A stretch of 64,000 nt of DNA from Clostridia bacterium (GTDB taxonomy: Bacteria > Bacillota_A > Clostridia > Oscillospirales > Acutalibacteraceae). The notes under the pieces are model-generated. The model searched no databases. It was given only the letters and a program-made list of their open reading frames with translations, and was not told where the DNA came from. Below, piece after piece: positions 47,275-55,983 of the stretch. The translations under genes were made by a program, and so were the position numbers. Within the stretch, counting starts at the first letter, position 1, and every line of letters starts with the position of its first letter. The stretch covers positions 186,001-250,000 of the forward strand of contig JAFTLL010000003.1 of assembly GCA_017456015.1 (NCBI GenBank), written 5' to 3'.

Positions 47275-48474
47275 CTAATTCACCTTCAACAATATTTCTT
47301 TGTAAGAGTTAACTACATACGCAACCTGCTCATCGGTAAGGTTGGTATGAAGTGGCAGAGATATCTCATTGGCATATTGGGCATAAGCGTTGGGATAATC
47401 TTTAATATCAAAACCTATGTTTTTGTATGCTGTGAGCATTGGCAAGGGTTTGTAATGCACATTGGTTGCAATTCCCTGCTCTGCCATTTCGGTGATGATT
47501 TCATTTCTCTGTTCGATTGTAATACCGGGAATGCGGGTCAGATACAAATGGCCGCTGGAAGTATGTACATCGGTATAGTGGCACAGAGTTTGTATACCCA
47601 GCGGAATAAGTTCCGCATCATACCGTTCAATAATTTCTCTGCGGCGACCGAGCATTTCGGGATAGCGTTCCAATTGTTTCAATCCGATGGCCGCCATAAT
47701 ATCAGTCATATTGCACTTGTAAGCCGGATACACAATATCATATTCCCAGGCACCGAGCTTGGTTTTTGCCAAAGCATCCTTTGACTGACCGTGTAAAGAA
47801 AGGAGTTGCAATTCATGGTATATTTCTTCGTTGTCAATACCTGGGAGAGTTTTCCAGGTCAATGCCCCGCCCTCTGCGGTGGTTAAATTTTTAACGGCAT
47901 GAAAAGAAAACGCGGTAAAGTCTGCAATGGAACCGACCGGTTTGCCCTGCCGGGTTGCACCAAAAGCATGTGCCGCATCGGTTAAAACCGCAACACGGCC
48001 GATGGCAGACTGTATTTTATTTGCCGGCTTAAATATTGCTTTCTTTTGATTGACAATTTGAAAAACGCGGTCATAATCGCAAGGTACACCGCCCAAATCC
48101 ACCGGAATGATAACCTTTGTTTTTTCGGTGATTGCAGCAGCGGCCCTTGCATAGTCCATTTCAAACCCGCCGGGCTGTGTATCCACTAAAATCAATTTCG
48201 CACCAACGTGGCAAACCACGCTGGCCGTAGCAGTATATGTATACGCCGGAACAATAACCTCATCCCCGGGACCGACACCCAGCACACGCAAAGCCAATTC
48301 CAAGGCTGCCGTTGCTGAATTCAAAGCGACCGCACGGTCGGTACGGCAATTGGCCGCAATTTCCCGTTCAAACTGCTTTGTTCGCGGACCGGTCGTAATC
48401 CAACCGGAGCGCATTGCTTCGGCAACTTCGGCAATTTCAAGCTCCGAAATGTCGGGAGGCGAAAAGGAAATATT
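47275..48474 (-). CDS. DegT/DnrJ/EryC1-type sugar aminotransferase
   Basis: A 399-residue PLP enzyme that aminates a nucleotide-sugar ketone. Motifs: SGWITTGPRTKQFEREIA, LNSATAALELAL, YTYTATASVV, TDAAHAFGATRQG, and the PLP lysine in FSFHAVKNLTTAEGG. The start is ATG 48472-48474 behind AAGGTGG. First gene of the polysaccharide operon, directly upstream of the initiating transferase. Confidence 0.93.
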   Translation of the reverse strand, partial: NISFSPPDISELEIAEVAEAMRSGWITTGPRTKQFEREIAANCRTDRAVALNSATAALELALRVLGVGPGDEVIVPAYTYTATASVVCHVGAKLILVDTQPGGFEMDYARAAAAITEKTKVIIPVDLGGVPCDYDRVFQIVNQKKAIFKPANKIQSAIGRVAVLTDAAHAFGATRQGKPVGSIADFTAFSFHAVKNLTTAEGGALTWKTLPGIDNEEIYHELQLLSLHGQSKDALAKTKLGAWEYDIVYPAYKCNMTDIMAAIGLKQLERYPEMLGRRREIIERYDAELIPLGIQTLCHYTDVHTSSGHLYLTRIPGITIEQRNEIITEMAEQGIATNVHYKPLPMLTAYKNIGFDIKDYPNAYAQYANEISLPLHTNLTDEQVAYVVNSYKEILLKVN

Positions 48475-48542
48475 CATATGATTTTCCCACCTTGATTTAA
48501 TGAAGGCCATGAGAAGCCAATGTTATCAATTATATTTATATA

Positions 48543-48570
48543 ATTATAGCATATTCTGTTGAAATTGCAA
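48543..48570 (-). promoter_or_regulatory. Promoter of the polysaccharide operon
   Basis: Minus strand TTGCAA (48565-48570), 16-base spacer, TATAAT (48543-48548) with an extended TGC. No second convincing promoter was seen within the following 23 kb, though one cannot be excluded. Confidence 0.75.
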
Positions 48571-48640
48571 CATAATAATAATTAAAAGTCTAAAATTTTT
48601 CTCTATTTTTAATAAAAACTACCATTTTTTGAGAATTTTA

Positions 48641-48669
48641 TGGAAAAGATTTTCTGCACATGGTATACT
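48641..48669 (+). promoter_or_regulatory. Promoter of the FTR-trxA pair
   Basis: TGGAAA (48641-48646), 17-base spacer, TATACT (48664-48669) with an extended TGG. It lies upstream of the preferred TTG start, which argues against the ATG at 48640. Confidence 0.55.
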
Positions 48670-48693
48670 ATGAGAAAAAAAGAATTGAGGTGT

Positions 48694-48900
48694 TTGAAAA
48701 CGGCTGTTTCACTTAATGAGAACAAAGAGATTGTCAAGGCCATAAAAAAAGGGTTAAAGCAAAAAGGTGGCTATTGCCCCTGCCGACTGGAAAAAACCGA
48801 AGATAATAAATGTATTTGCAAAGAATTCAGAGAACAAATCAAGGACCCTGATTTTGAAGGCTATTGCCACTGTATGTTATACTATAAAACCAAAGACTGA
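48694..48900 (+). CDS. Ferredoxin-thioredoxin reductase catalytic-subunit-like protein
   Basis: A 68-residue protein with the FTR catalytic (beta) cysteine pattern: C28-P-C30, C40-I-C42 and C58-H-C60. In FTR these residues hold a 4Fe-4S cluster and the redox-active disulfide that passes electrons from ferredoxin to thioredoxin. The following gene is thioredoxin, supporting that role. The start is uncertain: TTG at 48694 is close to GAGGTG, while ATG at 48640 or 48670 lies in or before the promoter -10. Confidence 0.8.
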   Translation: MKTAVSLNENKEIVKAIKKGLKQKGGYCPCRLEKTEDNKCICKEFREQIKDPDFEGYCHCMLYYKTKD

Positions 48901-48928
48901 TGTGTATTTTGGGAAAGGAAAATTTAAT

Positions 48929-49246
48929 ATGCCGATTTTAAATATTACAAATGAAAATTTTGAAACCCAAGTTTTGCAAAATGAAAAAACTGTCTTGTTG
49001 GATTTTTGGGCAACCTGGTGCGGCCCCTGCCGCATGATTTCCCCTATTGTGGATGAAATCGCAAAAGAGAATCCGCAGATTTGTGTTGGAAAAGTAAATG
49101 TAGATGATGAGCCTGCACTGGCACAGGCCTTTCAAATATCCAGTATTCCGACTTTGGTTGTGCTGCGCGGCGGTAAAATTATGCAACAGTCGGTTGGTCT
49201 GCTTTCCAAATCAGAATTGCTTGCTCTCTTGGAAGTTACAAAGTAA
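48929..49246 (+). CDS. trxA: Thioredoxin
   Basis: A 105-residue thioredoxin with the active site WATWCGPCRM near residue 29-38 and the cis-Pro in SIPTLVV. ATG 48929-48931 behind AAAGGAAA. It lies 28 bases after the FTR-like gene and ends at a hairpin. A longer reading from 48767 overlaps that gene and is rejected. Confidence 0.95.
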   Translation: MPILNITNENFETQVLQNEKTVLLDFWATWCGPCRMISPIVDEIAKENPQICVGKVNVDDEPALAQAFQISSIPTLVVLRGGKIMQQSVGLLSKSELLALLEVTK

Positions 49247-49261
49247 CGTTTTACATAAAAC

Positions 49262-49296
49262 ATCCCGGCGTATTTCAAACTACGCCGGGGTTCTTT
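49262..49296. terminator. Bidirectional terminator between trxA and spo0A
   Basis: CCCGGCGTA (49264-49272) and TACGCCGGG (49281-49289) stem with an eight-base loop, followed by GTTCTTTTT on the plus strand. Confidence 0.85.
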
Positions 49297-50061
49297 TTAC
49301 GCAATTTTTAGTCTAAGACGTAATTTATCGGCAATCATTGCAATGAACTCGCTGTTGGTCGGTTTACCGCGATTGTTGTCGATTGTATAACCGAAATAGG
49401 AATTGAGCACATCGACATTCCCTCTATCCCATGCCACTTCAATCGCATGACGAATTGCCCTTTCTACCCGTGAAGCTGTGGTTTGATACTTTTTAGCGAC
49501 TGTGGGATATAATAACTTTGTGACGGAATTGATAATCTCCGCATTCTTCACCGACAAACAAATTGCTTCTCGCAAATAATGATAACCTTTGATATGAGCC
49601 GGAACGCCGATTTGATGAATAATCTCAGTAACCATCAGCTCTAAATCCGAGTTATCTAAATCGGCCGCATGGGTCGTTTTTCTGCTTTTACAGGAGGAAA
49701 ATTGAATAATTCGCTCTGCCAATACATGAATATCAAAGGGTTTTAGCAAATAATATGCCGCGCCGGCATTCAGCATTTGGCTTTCCAATTGAGGGTTGTC
49801 AAAACTCGACATGACAAACACAAGCGGATTTTGTCCTTCTGTTTCAGTGGCATATTTGATAACACCTAAGGCGTCAAGGTTTGCCATGAAAACATCAACC
49901 AGTACTGCGTCCGGTTTAAAGGCACGGATGCTGTCTATGACACGGTTTCCGTCTTTCGCACAAAGAACGACCTCCATATTCATATTTTTCAGAACTTTTG
50001 CGCAATTCTGACCAAATTCGGTGGTATCATCTGCAATTACAATTTTCAACTTGCTTTCCAT
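49297..50061 (-). CDS. spo0A: Sporulation master regulator Spo0A
   Basis: Response regulator that commits the cell to sporulation. The 254-residue protein has a receiver domain (residues 5-125: [11 protein letters not shown] acidic pair, phosphoryl Asp in [19 protein letters not shown]) and the Spo0A C domain (150-254), with [26 protein letters not shown] as DNA-recognition helices. ATG behind TTAGGAGGA. In most Firmicutes spoIVB is the next gene upstream; here only a spoIVB remnant lies there because of the island at 50,438-58,370. Confidence 0.97.
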   Translation of the reverse strand: MESKLKIVIADDTTEFGQNCAKVLKNMNMEVVLCAKDGNRVIDSIRAFKPDAVLVDVFMANLDALGVIKYATETEGQNPLVFVMSSFDNPQLESQMLNAGAAYYLLKPFDIHVLAERIIQFSSCKSRKTTHAADLDNSDLELMVTEIIHQIGVPAHIKGYHYLREAICLSVKNAEIINSVTKLLYPTVAKKYQTTASRVERAIRHAIEVAWDRGNVDVLNSYFGYTIDNNRGKPTNSEFIAMIADKLRLRLKIA

Positions 50062-50087
50062 CTTTTTTCCTCCTAATTTTCTATGAT

Positions 50088-50123
50088 ATGGTATATTTTA
50101 CCATTTATGTTAAAATATTTCAA
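50088..50123 (-). promoter_or_regulatory. spo0A promoter overlapped by an inverted repeat
   Basis: Minus strand TTGAAA (50118-50123), 17-base spacer, TAAAAT (50095-50100) with extended TGG. The -10 lies inside the inverted repeat ATGGTA-N5-TACCAT (50088-50104), a possible operator. Confidence 0.55.
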
Positions 50124-50162
50124 TAGTATAATTGGAAAAAATTGGAATTTTGTTTGAAAAGG

Positions 50163-50170
50163 TTGTCGAA
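50163..50170 (+). promoter_or_regulatory. Spo0A box (TTGTCGAA) upstream of spo0A
   Basis: TTGTCGAA contains the core TGTCGAA of the Spo0A binding consensus and lies about 40 bases upstream of the spo0A -35, so autoregulation is likely. Confidence 0.6.
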
Positions 50171-50238
50171 AGGCAGAGGTTAGCCAGAAGCCGACAAATT
50201 TACCGATTTTCCGCACCCTTAAAATATAGCACATCTAT

Positions 50239-50268
50239 AAAAATCCCCCGTAAAACGGGGGATTTTTG
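50239..50268 (-). terminator. Original spoIVB terminator
   Basis: ATCCCCCGT-AAA-ACGGGGGAT stem with A and T runs on both sides, between the spoIVB remnant and spo0A. Confidence 0.85.
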
Positions 50269-50280
50269 ATTGACACCCGA

Positions 50281-50439
50281 TTATGATGCCGCTTGTGATT
50301 GTTGTTGTCCAACCGTTTTCGCCGTTTTTAGCATATTTTCGATAAAAATGCCATAGCCACGGGTAGGATTGTCAACCAGCACATGGGTCACGGCACCAAT
50401 AAGTTTGCCGTTTTGGAGAATTGGAGACCCCGACACTAG
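50281..50439 (-). pseudogene. spoIVB: 3' remnant of spoIVB (52 codons)
   Basis: Minus-strand reading gives [20 protein letters not shown] and on to a TAA at 50281-50283, matching the last 52 codons of the intact spoIVB at 58,372-59,592 (about 71% of 156 bases by my hand alignment). The homology begins at the catalytic-serine motif SGSP and stops upstream of it. The remnant has no start codon, no promoter and lies just before spo0A, where intact spoIVB normally is. It is therefore the displaced original gene end. Confidence 0.9.
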
Positions 50440-50445
50440 TGTGTC
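50432..50445. repeat. Small inverted repeat at the remnant junction
   Basis: GACAC-TAGT-GTGTC exactly where similarity to spoIVB ends; ACACTAGTGT (50433-50442) is a perfect palindrome. Confidence 0.6.
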
Positions 50446-50695
50446 AAGGCAGATACAACACAGTTTTTGGGCGATTTTCAGCCTATTTTTACCAAAAAAT
50501 GCTCATTTTAGCTTGAAAATAAGTAAATCTCAACCCATAAACCTAATTTTGGCTGATTTTTGTAACATTGTACTGCCACTATAACATCGTTTGTTTTGTT
50601 ATAATCCAAGACACAGAACCGTCCCCTGTCTTATTCTCGCAAGTGTGTCAATATAGGACCAACATATTAAGCTGCAGAATCGTCCCCTGTCTCTC
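50438..50695. repeat. Non-coding repeat segment at the island's left end
   Basis: A 10-base direct repeat AGTGTGTCAA occurs at 50438-50447 and 50642-50651. A 17-base motif AGAACCGTCCCCTGTCT at 50615-50631 is repeated with one change at 50676-50692. The reverse complement of this motif (GGGGACGGTTCT type) is known to me from repeats around small Y1-type (REP-associated) transposases in clostridia. No gene is visible here. Confidence 0.6.
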
Positions 50696-52012
50696 CTATT
50701 TTAACAATTTACACTTCTTGTTTCTAATATCAACAAGATGAAGCAATTCATAAGCAATGGAAGAAGCCAGTTCATAATCTTGCGCTTCAACTGCATTTTC
50801 AAAGTCGGAGAAACCGTTTTGAATTTTTTCTTCAACCTCTACAAGCACAGCGTTAGACATTGGATCAGAATAACGCACAGCCTCATATACCTTTTTAGCA
50901 AGTGTTTTAAGTTCTGTTGTTTTGGAAGTACTCATCAAATGCTCAGCATCAACAGTTAAAGATTTAATGAAGAAGGTTTGAACTTTAATCTTTTCATCAA
51001 TACCCGCGACAATAGAAACAGCAATCTTTGCCTTAATTATTGAAATGACAGCAAGAGCATAAACCAAAATAGCAACGATATAAATGATAAAATCGGGCAC
51101 GGTTGCTACAAACAAGTAGACACCACTTAAAATTACCGAAAGAATAGTAACTATATATGCAGTTCCAAACTGAGACACGGTTAAGAACATTTTCTCTTTT
51201 GTCTCTACCTTTAATGTGAGAACAAAAGCAATCGCAATAACTGTTCCAACAAAGGCAATCAACATACCGATGAGGAATGTGAGGTCATAACGGTTGCTAT
51301 GCAATTCACCCTTAATGCTAGTAACACTCTTTGGAATTACCAAAGTTTCAACACCGTCTTTTAATGCGTCGAATGAAATTGTGGTAACAATTTTACCGTC
51401 AATACTTTCGGGAATTAAAACCAACTCATTTTCCGCGTGATAACGATTGATATCAATGCTCTTATCAGAAATGTTATCATAAGAGAATGGAATGTTTGCT
51501 GTATAGAAATCCACAAAATATGAATCGGGTATTGTTTTGATTTCAAATTTTATCTCTTTATCTTCAGAAAGTTTCTTATACAAATCGGTATCTTCATACA
51601 TATAAACTGTAACATCTTTAAGCTCTTTTATTTCAAAAACTGTAACCGATTTAGGCAGATAAATAGTTTTTAAATTTTTAGCATTTTCAAATGCCTTTTC
51701 ATCAATCTTAGTGATTTTCGTACCTTCAATGTCGGTAGGGATAGCGATTTTTTCGCTTTCACCCTTATATGCAACTATAGTGCCATCATTGTTATAATCA
51801 AAGTTTTCAAGATTCAAAATACCGATATAAGCATCCGAATCCGAAATTATTTCATAATCGATATTATGTTTTTCGGCATATTCTTCCGCATAGGAACCGT
51901 CATAGCAGATAATATCCACGCTATCGGATTTATCGTAAACAATCGCAGATACTGCGCCGAATAATATAAATATTATTAGAAAAATACTTACAGATAATTT
52001 TTTTGCATTCAT
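50696..52012 (-). CDS. Membrane protein with BspA-type leucine-rich repeats
   Basis: A 438-residue protein with an N-terminal signal-anchor (residues 7-24), an extracellular LRR_5/BspA-like part (KAFENAKNLKTIYLPKSVT and VETLVIPKSVTSI are repeat units), then three or four membrane segments (about 245-345) and a cytosolic charged C-terminus of about 90 residues. LRR domains commonly bind ligands or proteins. Last gene of the TIR/SPFH operon; role unknown. Confidence 0.75.
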   Translation of the reverse strand: MNAKKLSVSIFLIIFILFGAVSAIVYDKSDSVDIICYDGSYAEEYAEKHNIDYEIISDSDAYIGILNLENFDYNNDGTIVAYKGESEKIAIPTDIEGTKITKIDEKAFENAKNLKTIYLPKSVTVFEIKELKDVTVYMYEDTDLYKKLSEDKEIKFEIKTIPDSYFVDFYTANIPFSYDNISDKSIDINRYHAENELVLIPESIDGKIVTTISFDALKDGVETLVIPKSVTSIKGELHSNRYDLTFLIGMLIAFVGTVIAIAFVLTLKVETKEKMFLTVSQFGTAYIVTILSVILSGVYLFVATVPDFIIYIVAILVYALAVISIIKAKIAVSIVAGIDEKIKVQTFFIKSLTVDAEHLMSTSKTTELKTLAKKVYEAVRYSDPMSNAVLVEVEEKIQNGFSDFENAVEAQDYELASSIAYELLHLVDIRNKKCKLLK

Positions 52013-52026
52013 TGTCTTGCCCCTCC

Positions 52027-53157
52027 TTACATAATCTCAGAAAGCAGTTTTGCCTTCATACTGTTAAACTCTTCTTCTGAAAGAATTCCTGCTTCTTTCA
52101 TAACAGTAAGCTTTTCTACTTTGGCTTTGAAATCTGCCATGCTATCAGTGGGGGTAGTCGGTACAGGATTCATAGCCGAACCCATTGCATCATTCATCAT
52201 ACCGCCAACCATACCGCCAACGGCACCGCCGACACCTGCCATTGTTCCGAAACCGACACCCATATTGGTGAACTCGCCGACCGCCTCGTTCTGGGCAACC
52301 TTTTCGGCAACATCGAAGCCTCTCTCTTGCTGGTAGGTGTAACCTTCCTGTGCTCGTTTGGTTGCTTGTGCCTTAGAATCAATAATAGTCTTCTGCGCTT
52401 CAGTTTCAGCATAAATAAGGTCTGTTTGCTGCTTTAACTTTGCTTCTGCAATATCTGCATATTGACGGAAGTGAAGTTCCTTGAATTTCTCATACTGTCT
52501 GTCTCCATCTGGTTTCAAAACGGTAGTTACAAAGAACTGTTCAAGTGCCACACCGTATTCTGCAAAGTCGCCAATAAGGAGATTTTTAATGGCATTAGAG
52601 AACATAGTGAGATTTTCATCAATCTCAAAAATGTTAATGCTATTGGTCTTCATTACCTGTGCAATGTAGGTCTTAACACGGGTCATAAGGAAAGAACGGA
52701 AATATCCTGCCAACTGCTGTTGACCAAGATAATTCTCGGTGCCAACCAATTTCAAAAGCAATTTTCTGCTGTCTTCAGCACGGAGACTCATTTCACCAGA
52801 TGCACCGATAGAAAGCGGGAAACCGTAAGTTGGCTCTATGTACTGAACACGGGAGTCGGTGCCCCATTTAATGTTCATCTGCTCGGTCTTGTTGATGAAA
52901 TAAACCTCGCAATGGAACGGTGTCTTATCGTCGGTTGCCTTATTGAGCACCTTGCCGATAAGGGGAATATTCTGGGTTTCAAGGGTATAGCGACCAGCAC
53001 CGAACATATCGAGTGCCTGACCGTTCATAAAGAATATCGCCTCTTGACTCTCGTGAACAATTAACTGAGTGAGGTAATTAAAATCCTCACAGGGGTGTTT
53101 CCAAATAAAGGTGCTATTATCACCTTCATATTTAATTATGTCTGCTATCTTTGCCAT
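52027..53157 (-). CDS. SPFH/band-7 protein with SHOCT tail (YdjI/virion-core-like)
   Basis: A 376-residue protein: an N-terminal SPFH domain of the virion-core/YdjI type (about 15-220), a coiled-coil AKLKQQTDLIYAETEAQKT region, a Gly/Met-rich hydrophobic linker (GVGGAVGGMVGGMM), and a C-terminal SHOCT motif (LTVMKEAGILSEEEFNSMKA). SPFH proteins form membrane microdomains or scaffolds. B. subtilis YdjI recruits a PspA relative; here the partner genes encode TIR proteins. Start is the second ATG, eight bases after AAGGAGG. Confidence 0.85.
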   Translation of the reverse strand: MAKIADIIKYEGDNSTFIWKHPCEDFNYLTQLIVHESQEAIFFMNGQALDMFGAGRYTLETQNIPLIGKVLNKATDDKTPFHCEVYFINKTEQMNIKWGTDSRVQYIEPTYGFPLSIGASGEMSLRAEDSRKLLLKLVGTENYLGQQQLAGYFRSFLMTRVKTYIAQVMKTNSINIFEIDENLTMFSNAIKNLLIGDFAEYGVALEQFFVTTVLKPDGDRQYEKFKELHFRQYADIAEAKLKQQTDLIYAETEAQKTIIDSKAQATKRAQEGYTYQQERGFDVAEKVAQNEAVGEFTNMGVGFGTMAGVGGAVGGMVGGMMNDAMGSAMNPVPTTPTDSMADFKAKVEKLTVMKEAGILSEEEFNSMKAKLLSEIM

Positions 53158-53214
53158 TTTCATTTCCTCCTTATATATACTTAAAAATTGTTATTTAACA
53201 ATTAACTCAAACAA

Positions 53215-55266
53215 TTATGATATTCTTACAAATATATCTTTTTCTTCCAACATGCCAAGTTTTATTTTATTTACGTTGACAAACTCTATCATATTAATTC
53301 CTACAGAGTCTTCATCGTTGGGATTTTTGAAAAATATATAAATTCCATCACGATCATCAACACGCAAACTAATTGTTCCTTTTTCTGTTTCAGTTCTTGC
53401 AGAATAAACTCCACCCATATCCGTTATTGTTATATTGGAATACCAAACTCCATAGCCCGAATCTTGTCCTTTCCAACTTCCTTGTATTTTTTCGACAATA
53501 CTTAAGTTTTCTAAAGCTTTTTTAGCAAGTTCATAATCACCGCATAAACTGAAATAATGTTTAGCATCCGAAATATTACTGGAGTATACACCTTTACAAA
53601 AATTATATTCTTTAAGATTTTCTATGCTTTCATCTTTTGGAATCAAATTAAAGTTTCCTAATGCATCATAATAATTCTTCTCTTCAAATTCAAAAAACGC
53701 TTTAGAATACAAACATTTAACTTCGCCATCTTTATAACTTTTTGATTTTGCGAAATATGGTATAGCATTTTCGAAATCTTGCTTATTATATAATTTTAAA
53801 CCATTATAATAATTATACATTAGCGTAGAGTCTTTATAATTTTCACATTCTTTTAAGCATTCTATAGCTTTATCATATTCTTGCTTTGCGATATAACCCT
53901 TTGCTTCGTTATATTTATTTGGGAAATATATTAAGTTAATATATCCTGTATATCCACCGAAAGCGAGAGAAATACAAATTACAACAATCAGGCATATTTT
54001 TGCAACTATTTTAAATCGTTTTTTAGATTTAGCCTTTTGTTGCTTTATGTTATTTTGTATTTCGGTCACTATTTTTTGAAGGTCTTTTTTTTGTTGCTCT
54101 CCCGCAAACCGAAATGCTAATTTGAAGTTTTTGTTATTTAAAGTGCTTTTGCCTTTTTTGATGATTAATTCTCTATTTTCAATATATAAATCAACCATAC
54201 ATTTACCCAAATAAGCATCGGATAATCTGGGATTTATTTTTAATGCTTCTTCAAAAAGGCGATTAGCTTTTGTCCATTCTTTTGTTTCTAAGTGTATGAA
54301 GGCTCTATCTAAAATGGCGGATATATTATTAGTGTTATCGGTCGGAGTTTTGGCTTCTATATGTGAAGCTTCAGTTGCATTATTTACCTTTTTAATACCT
54401 CTAATCAAATCCTGCATAAAGCCAAGTTTGGACATATCCTGTGCCTGTAAATGAGAAAACTCTTCAGGCAGGTCATATGGGTCCATTTCCTTGTATGCAG
54501 GGATGAGTATTTTTCTCTCGCCATTTTTAATAAGAGCAAGGTAGCGACTCCATTCGTTTTTGACCCAAACTGCATTAAAGTATTCGGGTTTAGTGCCGAG
54601 CACTACCATCACCTTTGCGCTGTTCAAAGCGGCGAATATGTATGGTTCATACTCTTGCCCAAGTTTATCCTCAAGGGTTATGCGAGAGAAGAATACTTTA
54701 AACCCCTCTCTAACAAGTTCGTGATACAACTCGGTAGCAAGAACACTATCTGGGGTTCTTCGACCGCTATTATCACTTTCCTTGTAGCAGATAAAGACAT
54801 CAAAAGGTTCCTCTTGGCTTGAAATGGCCAAAATCTTTTTATGTATTTCATTTATTGCATTTGCTTCGCTCTCATATATTTCTTTTTGAGAACCATCAGC
54901 ATATTTAATGGCTGATTTATAGTCCTCATCATCGTAAACAGAAGTAAATTGCGAACGATTTATCGTAGGTATCCTTTTGTGCGAAGTCGGGTCTTCTACA
55001 TATTCAATACCATATCTGCATAACACTAATGACCAATAACTTTCAGCATCAGTGTTATCTTCATTGAGTATTTGCTCATAAATGCCCATCGCTTTATCAA
55101 ATTCATTATTACGGCGAAAATGATTTGCACGGTCATACAAGTTCGCTTTGCGGTCATCATCCAATTTAGGCAAAGTCTGTTTCGTGCCACAATATTGACA
55201 TACCGCAACGGTTTCGTTATTTATTTCAAGTGCGCCGCCGCACATTTTGCACTTAAATATTGCCAT
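53215..55266 (-). CDS. Zinc-ribbon/TIR-domain transmembrane protein (A)
   Basis: A 683-residue protein. Residues 6-26 form a zinc ribbon (C6, C9, C23, C26). Residues 40-85 look TPR-like. A TIR domain spans about 155-292: FDVFICYKESD at its start, KVFFSRITLEDKLG, and the candidate NADase glutamate E238 in VWVKNEWSRY. A TPR-like stretch (320-360) precedes one membrane segment (about 419-438). The C-terminal 240 residues are probably extracellular TPR-like repeats ending in a beta-rich domain (QGSWKGQDSGYG). TIR domains cleave NAD or make signalling nucleotides in bacterial defence. Near-duplicate of the protein at 55,984. Confidence 0.85.
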   Translation of the reverse strand: MAIFKCKMCGGALEINNETVAVCQYCGTKQTLPKLDDDRKANLYDRANHFRRNNEFDKAMGIYEQILNEDNTDAESYWSLVLCRYGIEYVEDPTSHKRIPTINRSQFTSVYDDEDYKSAIKYADGSQKEIYESEANAINEIHKKILAISSQEEPFDVFICYKESDNSGRRTPDSVLATELYHELVREGFKVFFSRITLEDKLGQEYEPYIFAALNSAKVMVVLGTKPEYFNAVWVKNEWSRYLALIKNGERKILIPAYKEMDPYDLPEEFSHLQAQDMSKLGFMQDLIRGIKKVNNATEASHIEAKTPTDNTNNISAILDRAFIHLETKEWTKANRLFEEALKINPRLSDAYLGKCMVDLYIENRELIIKKGKSTLNNKNFKLAFRFAGEQQKKDLQKIVTEIQNNIKQQKAKSKKRFKIVAKICLIVVICISLAFGGYTGYINLIYFPNKYNEAKGYIAKQEYDKAIECLKECENYKDSTLMYNYYNGLKLYNKQDFENAIPYFAKSKSYKDGEVKCLYSKAFFEFEEKNYYDALGNFNLIPKDESIENLKEYNFCKGVYSSNISDAKHYFSLCGDYELAKKALENLSIVEKIQGSWKGQDSGYGVWYSNITITDMGGVYSARTETEKGTISLRVDDRDGIYIFFKNPNDEDSVGINMIEFVNVNKIKLGMLEEKDIFVRIS

Positions 55267-55279
55267 TTTTATTTCCTCC

Positions 55280-55966
55280 TTAATTCAATCTATTTGCGTC
55301 AACCCATATTGCAGGGCGAACACCAGCTACTTCTCCACTAGAGGTACCGCAAGTATAGCCGCCGTAATATATTTCATCAAAATCCTCAACATAACCAAAA
55401 TCATTATCATTTCTAAGCCATGTTTCACAATTTTCAGCGGCAAAATTCAAATTATCTTTAAAATTATTTAAAACGTACTGCGTTGGTATGGTTTCTTGTA
55501 CATGATATATGTGAGCATATTTTTCTAATTCTTCACTAGATAATATGAAAACTCTATCATGTAACTCTTTTGCATAACAAATTGATGAAGTATTAATAAT
55601 TAAATTTTTTTCATAATTATCAAATGTTTTTTTGTAAAAAGAATTATTAAGCCACTCACGTAATGCACTTGCTTTCCAACCAGATTTGTTATTTTTGCTA
55701 GTGCGCGCATACAAACAATTTTTGGATAAAAGCAATACTTTACCATCGCTTTCATCAATTATAATCCATTCAATATTTTCCTTTCCGTTTTGAACATTAT
55801 TGTCTTGTTCAAATTCACCGAATAAAACCGTATTACCTATATTATAAGACCAGTAATTCCTACTTTTTTGTTTAGACACCAAAGCAGATATTAACAATAA
55901 TACAATCAAAAGAAAAATTAATATTAAGCATATGTATTTCCATTTGACATTAAATTTTGTATTCAT
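55280..55966 (-). CDS. Membrane-anchored DUF6273-like protein
   Basis: A 228-residue protein with one N-terminal membrane segment (residues 11-31) and an extracellular domain containing IEWIIIDESDGKVLLLSK, SALREWLNNSFY and GVRPAIWVDANRLN, the pattern I know as DUF6273, often fused to or beside surface proteins in gut Firmicutes. Function unknown. It lies between the two TIR genes with short gaps. Confidence 0.7.
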   Translation of the reverse strand: MNTKFNVKWKYICLILIFLLIVLLLISALVSKQKSRNYWSYNIGNTVLFGEFEQDNNVQNGKENIEWIIIDESDGKVLLLSKNCLYARTSKNNKSGWKASALREWLNNSFYKKTFDNYEKNLIINTSSICYAKELHDRVFILSSEELEKYAHIYHVQETIPTQYVLNNFKDNLNFAAENCETWLRNDNDFGYVEDFDEIYYGGYTCGTSSGEVAGVRPAIWVDANRLN

Positions 55967-55983
55967 ATCATTTGTTCCTCTTG

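Noticed and set aside
48767..48928. N-terminal extension of thioredoxin
   Set aside because: It overlaps the FTR-like gene in another frame, and the ATG at 48929 has its own ribosome site.
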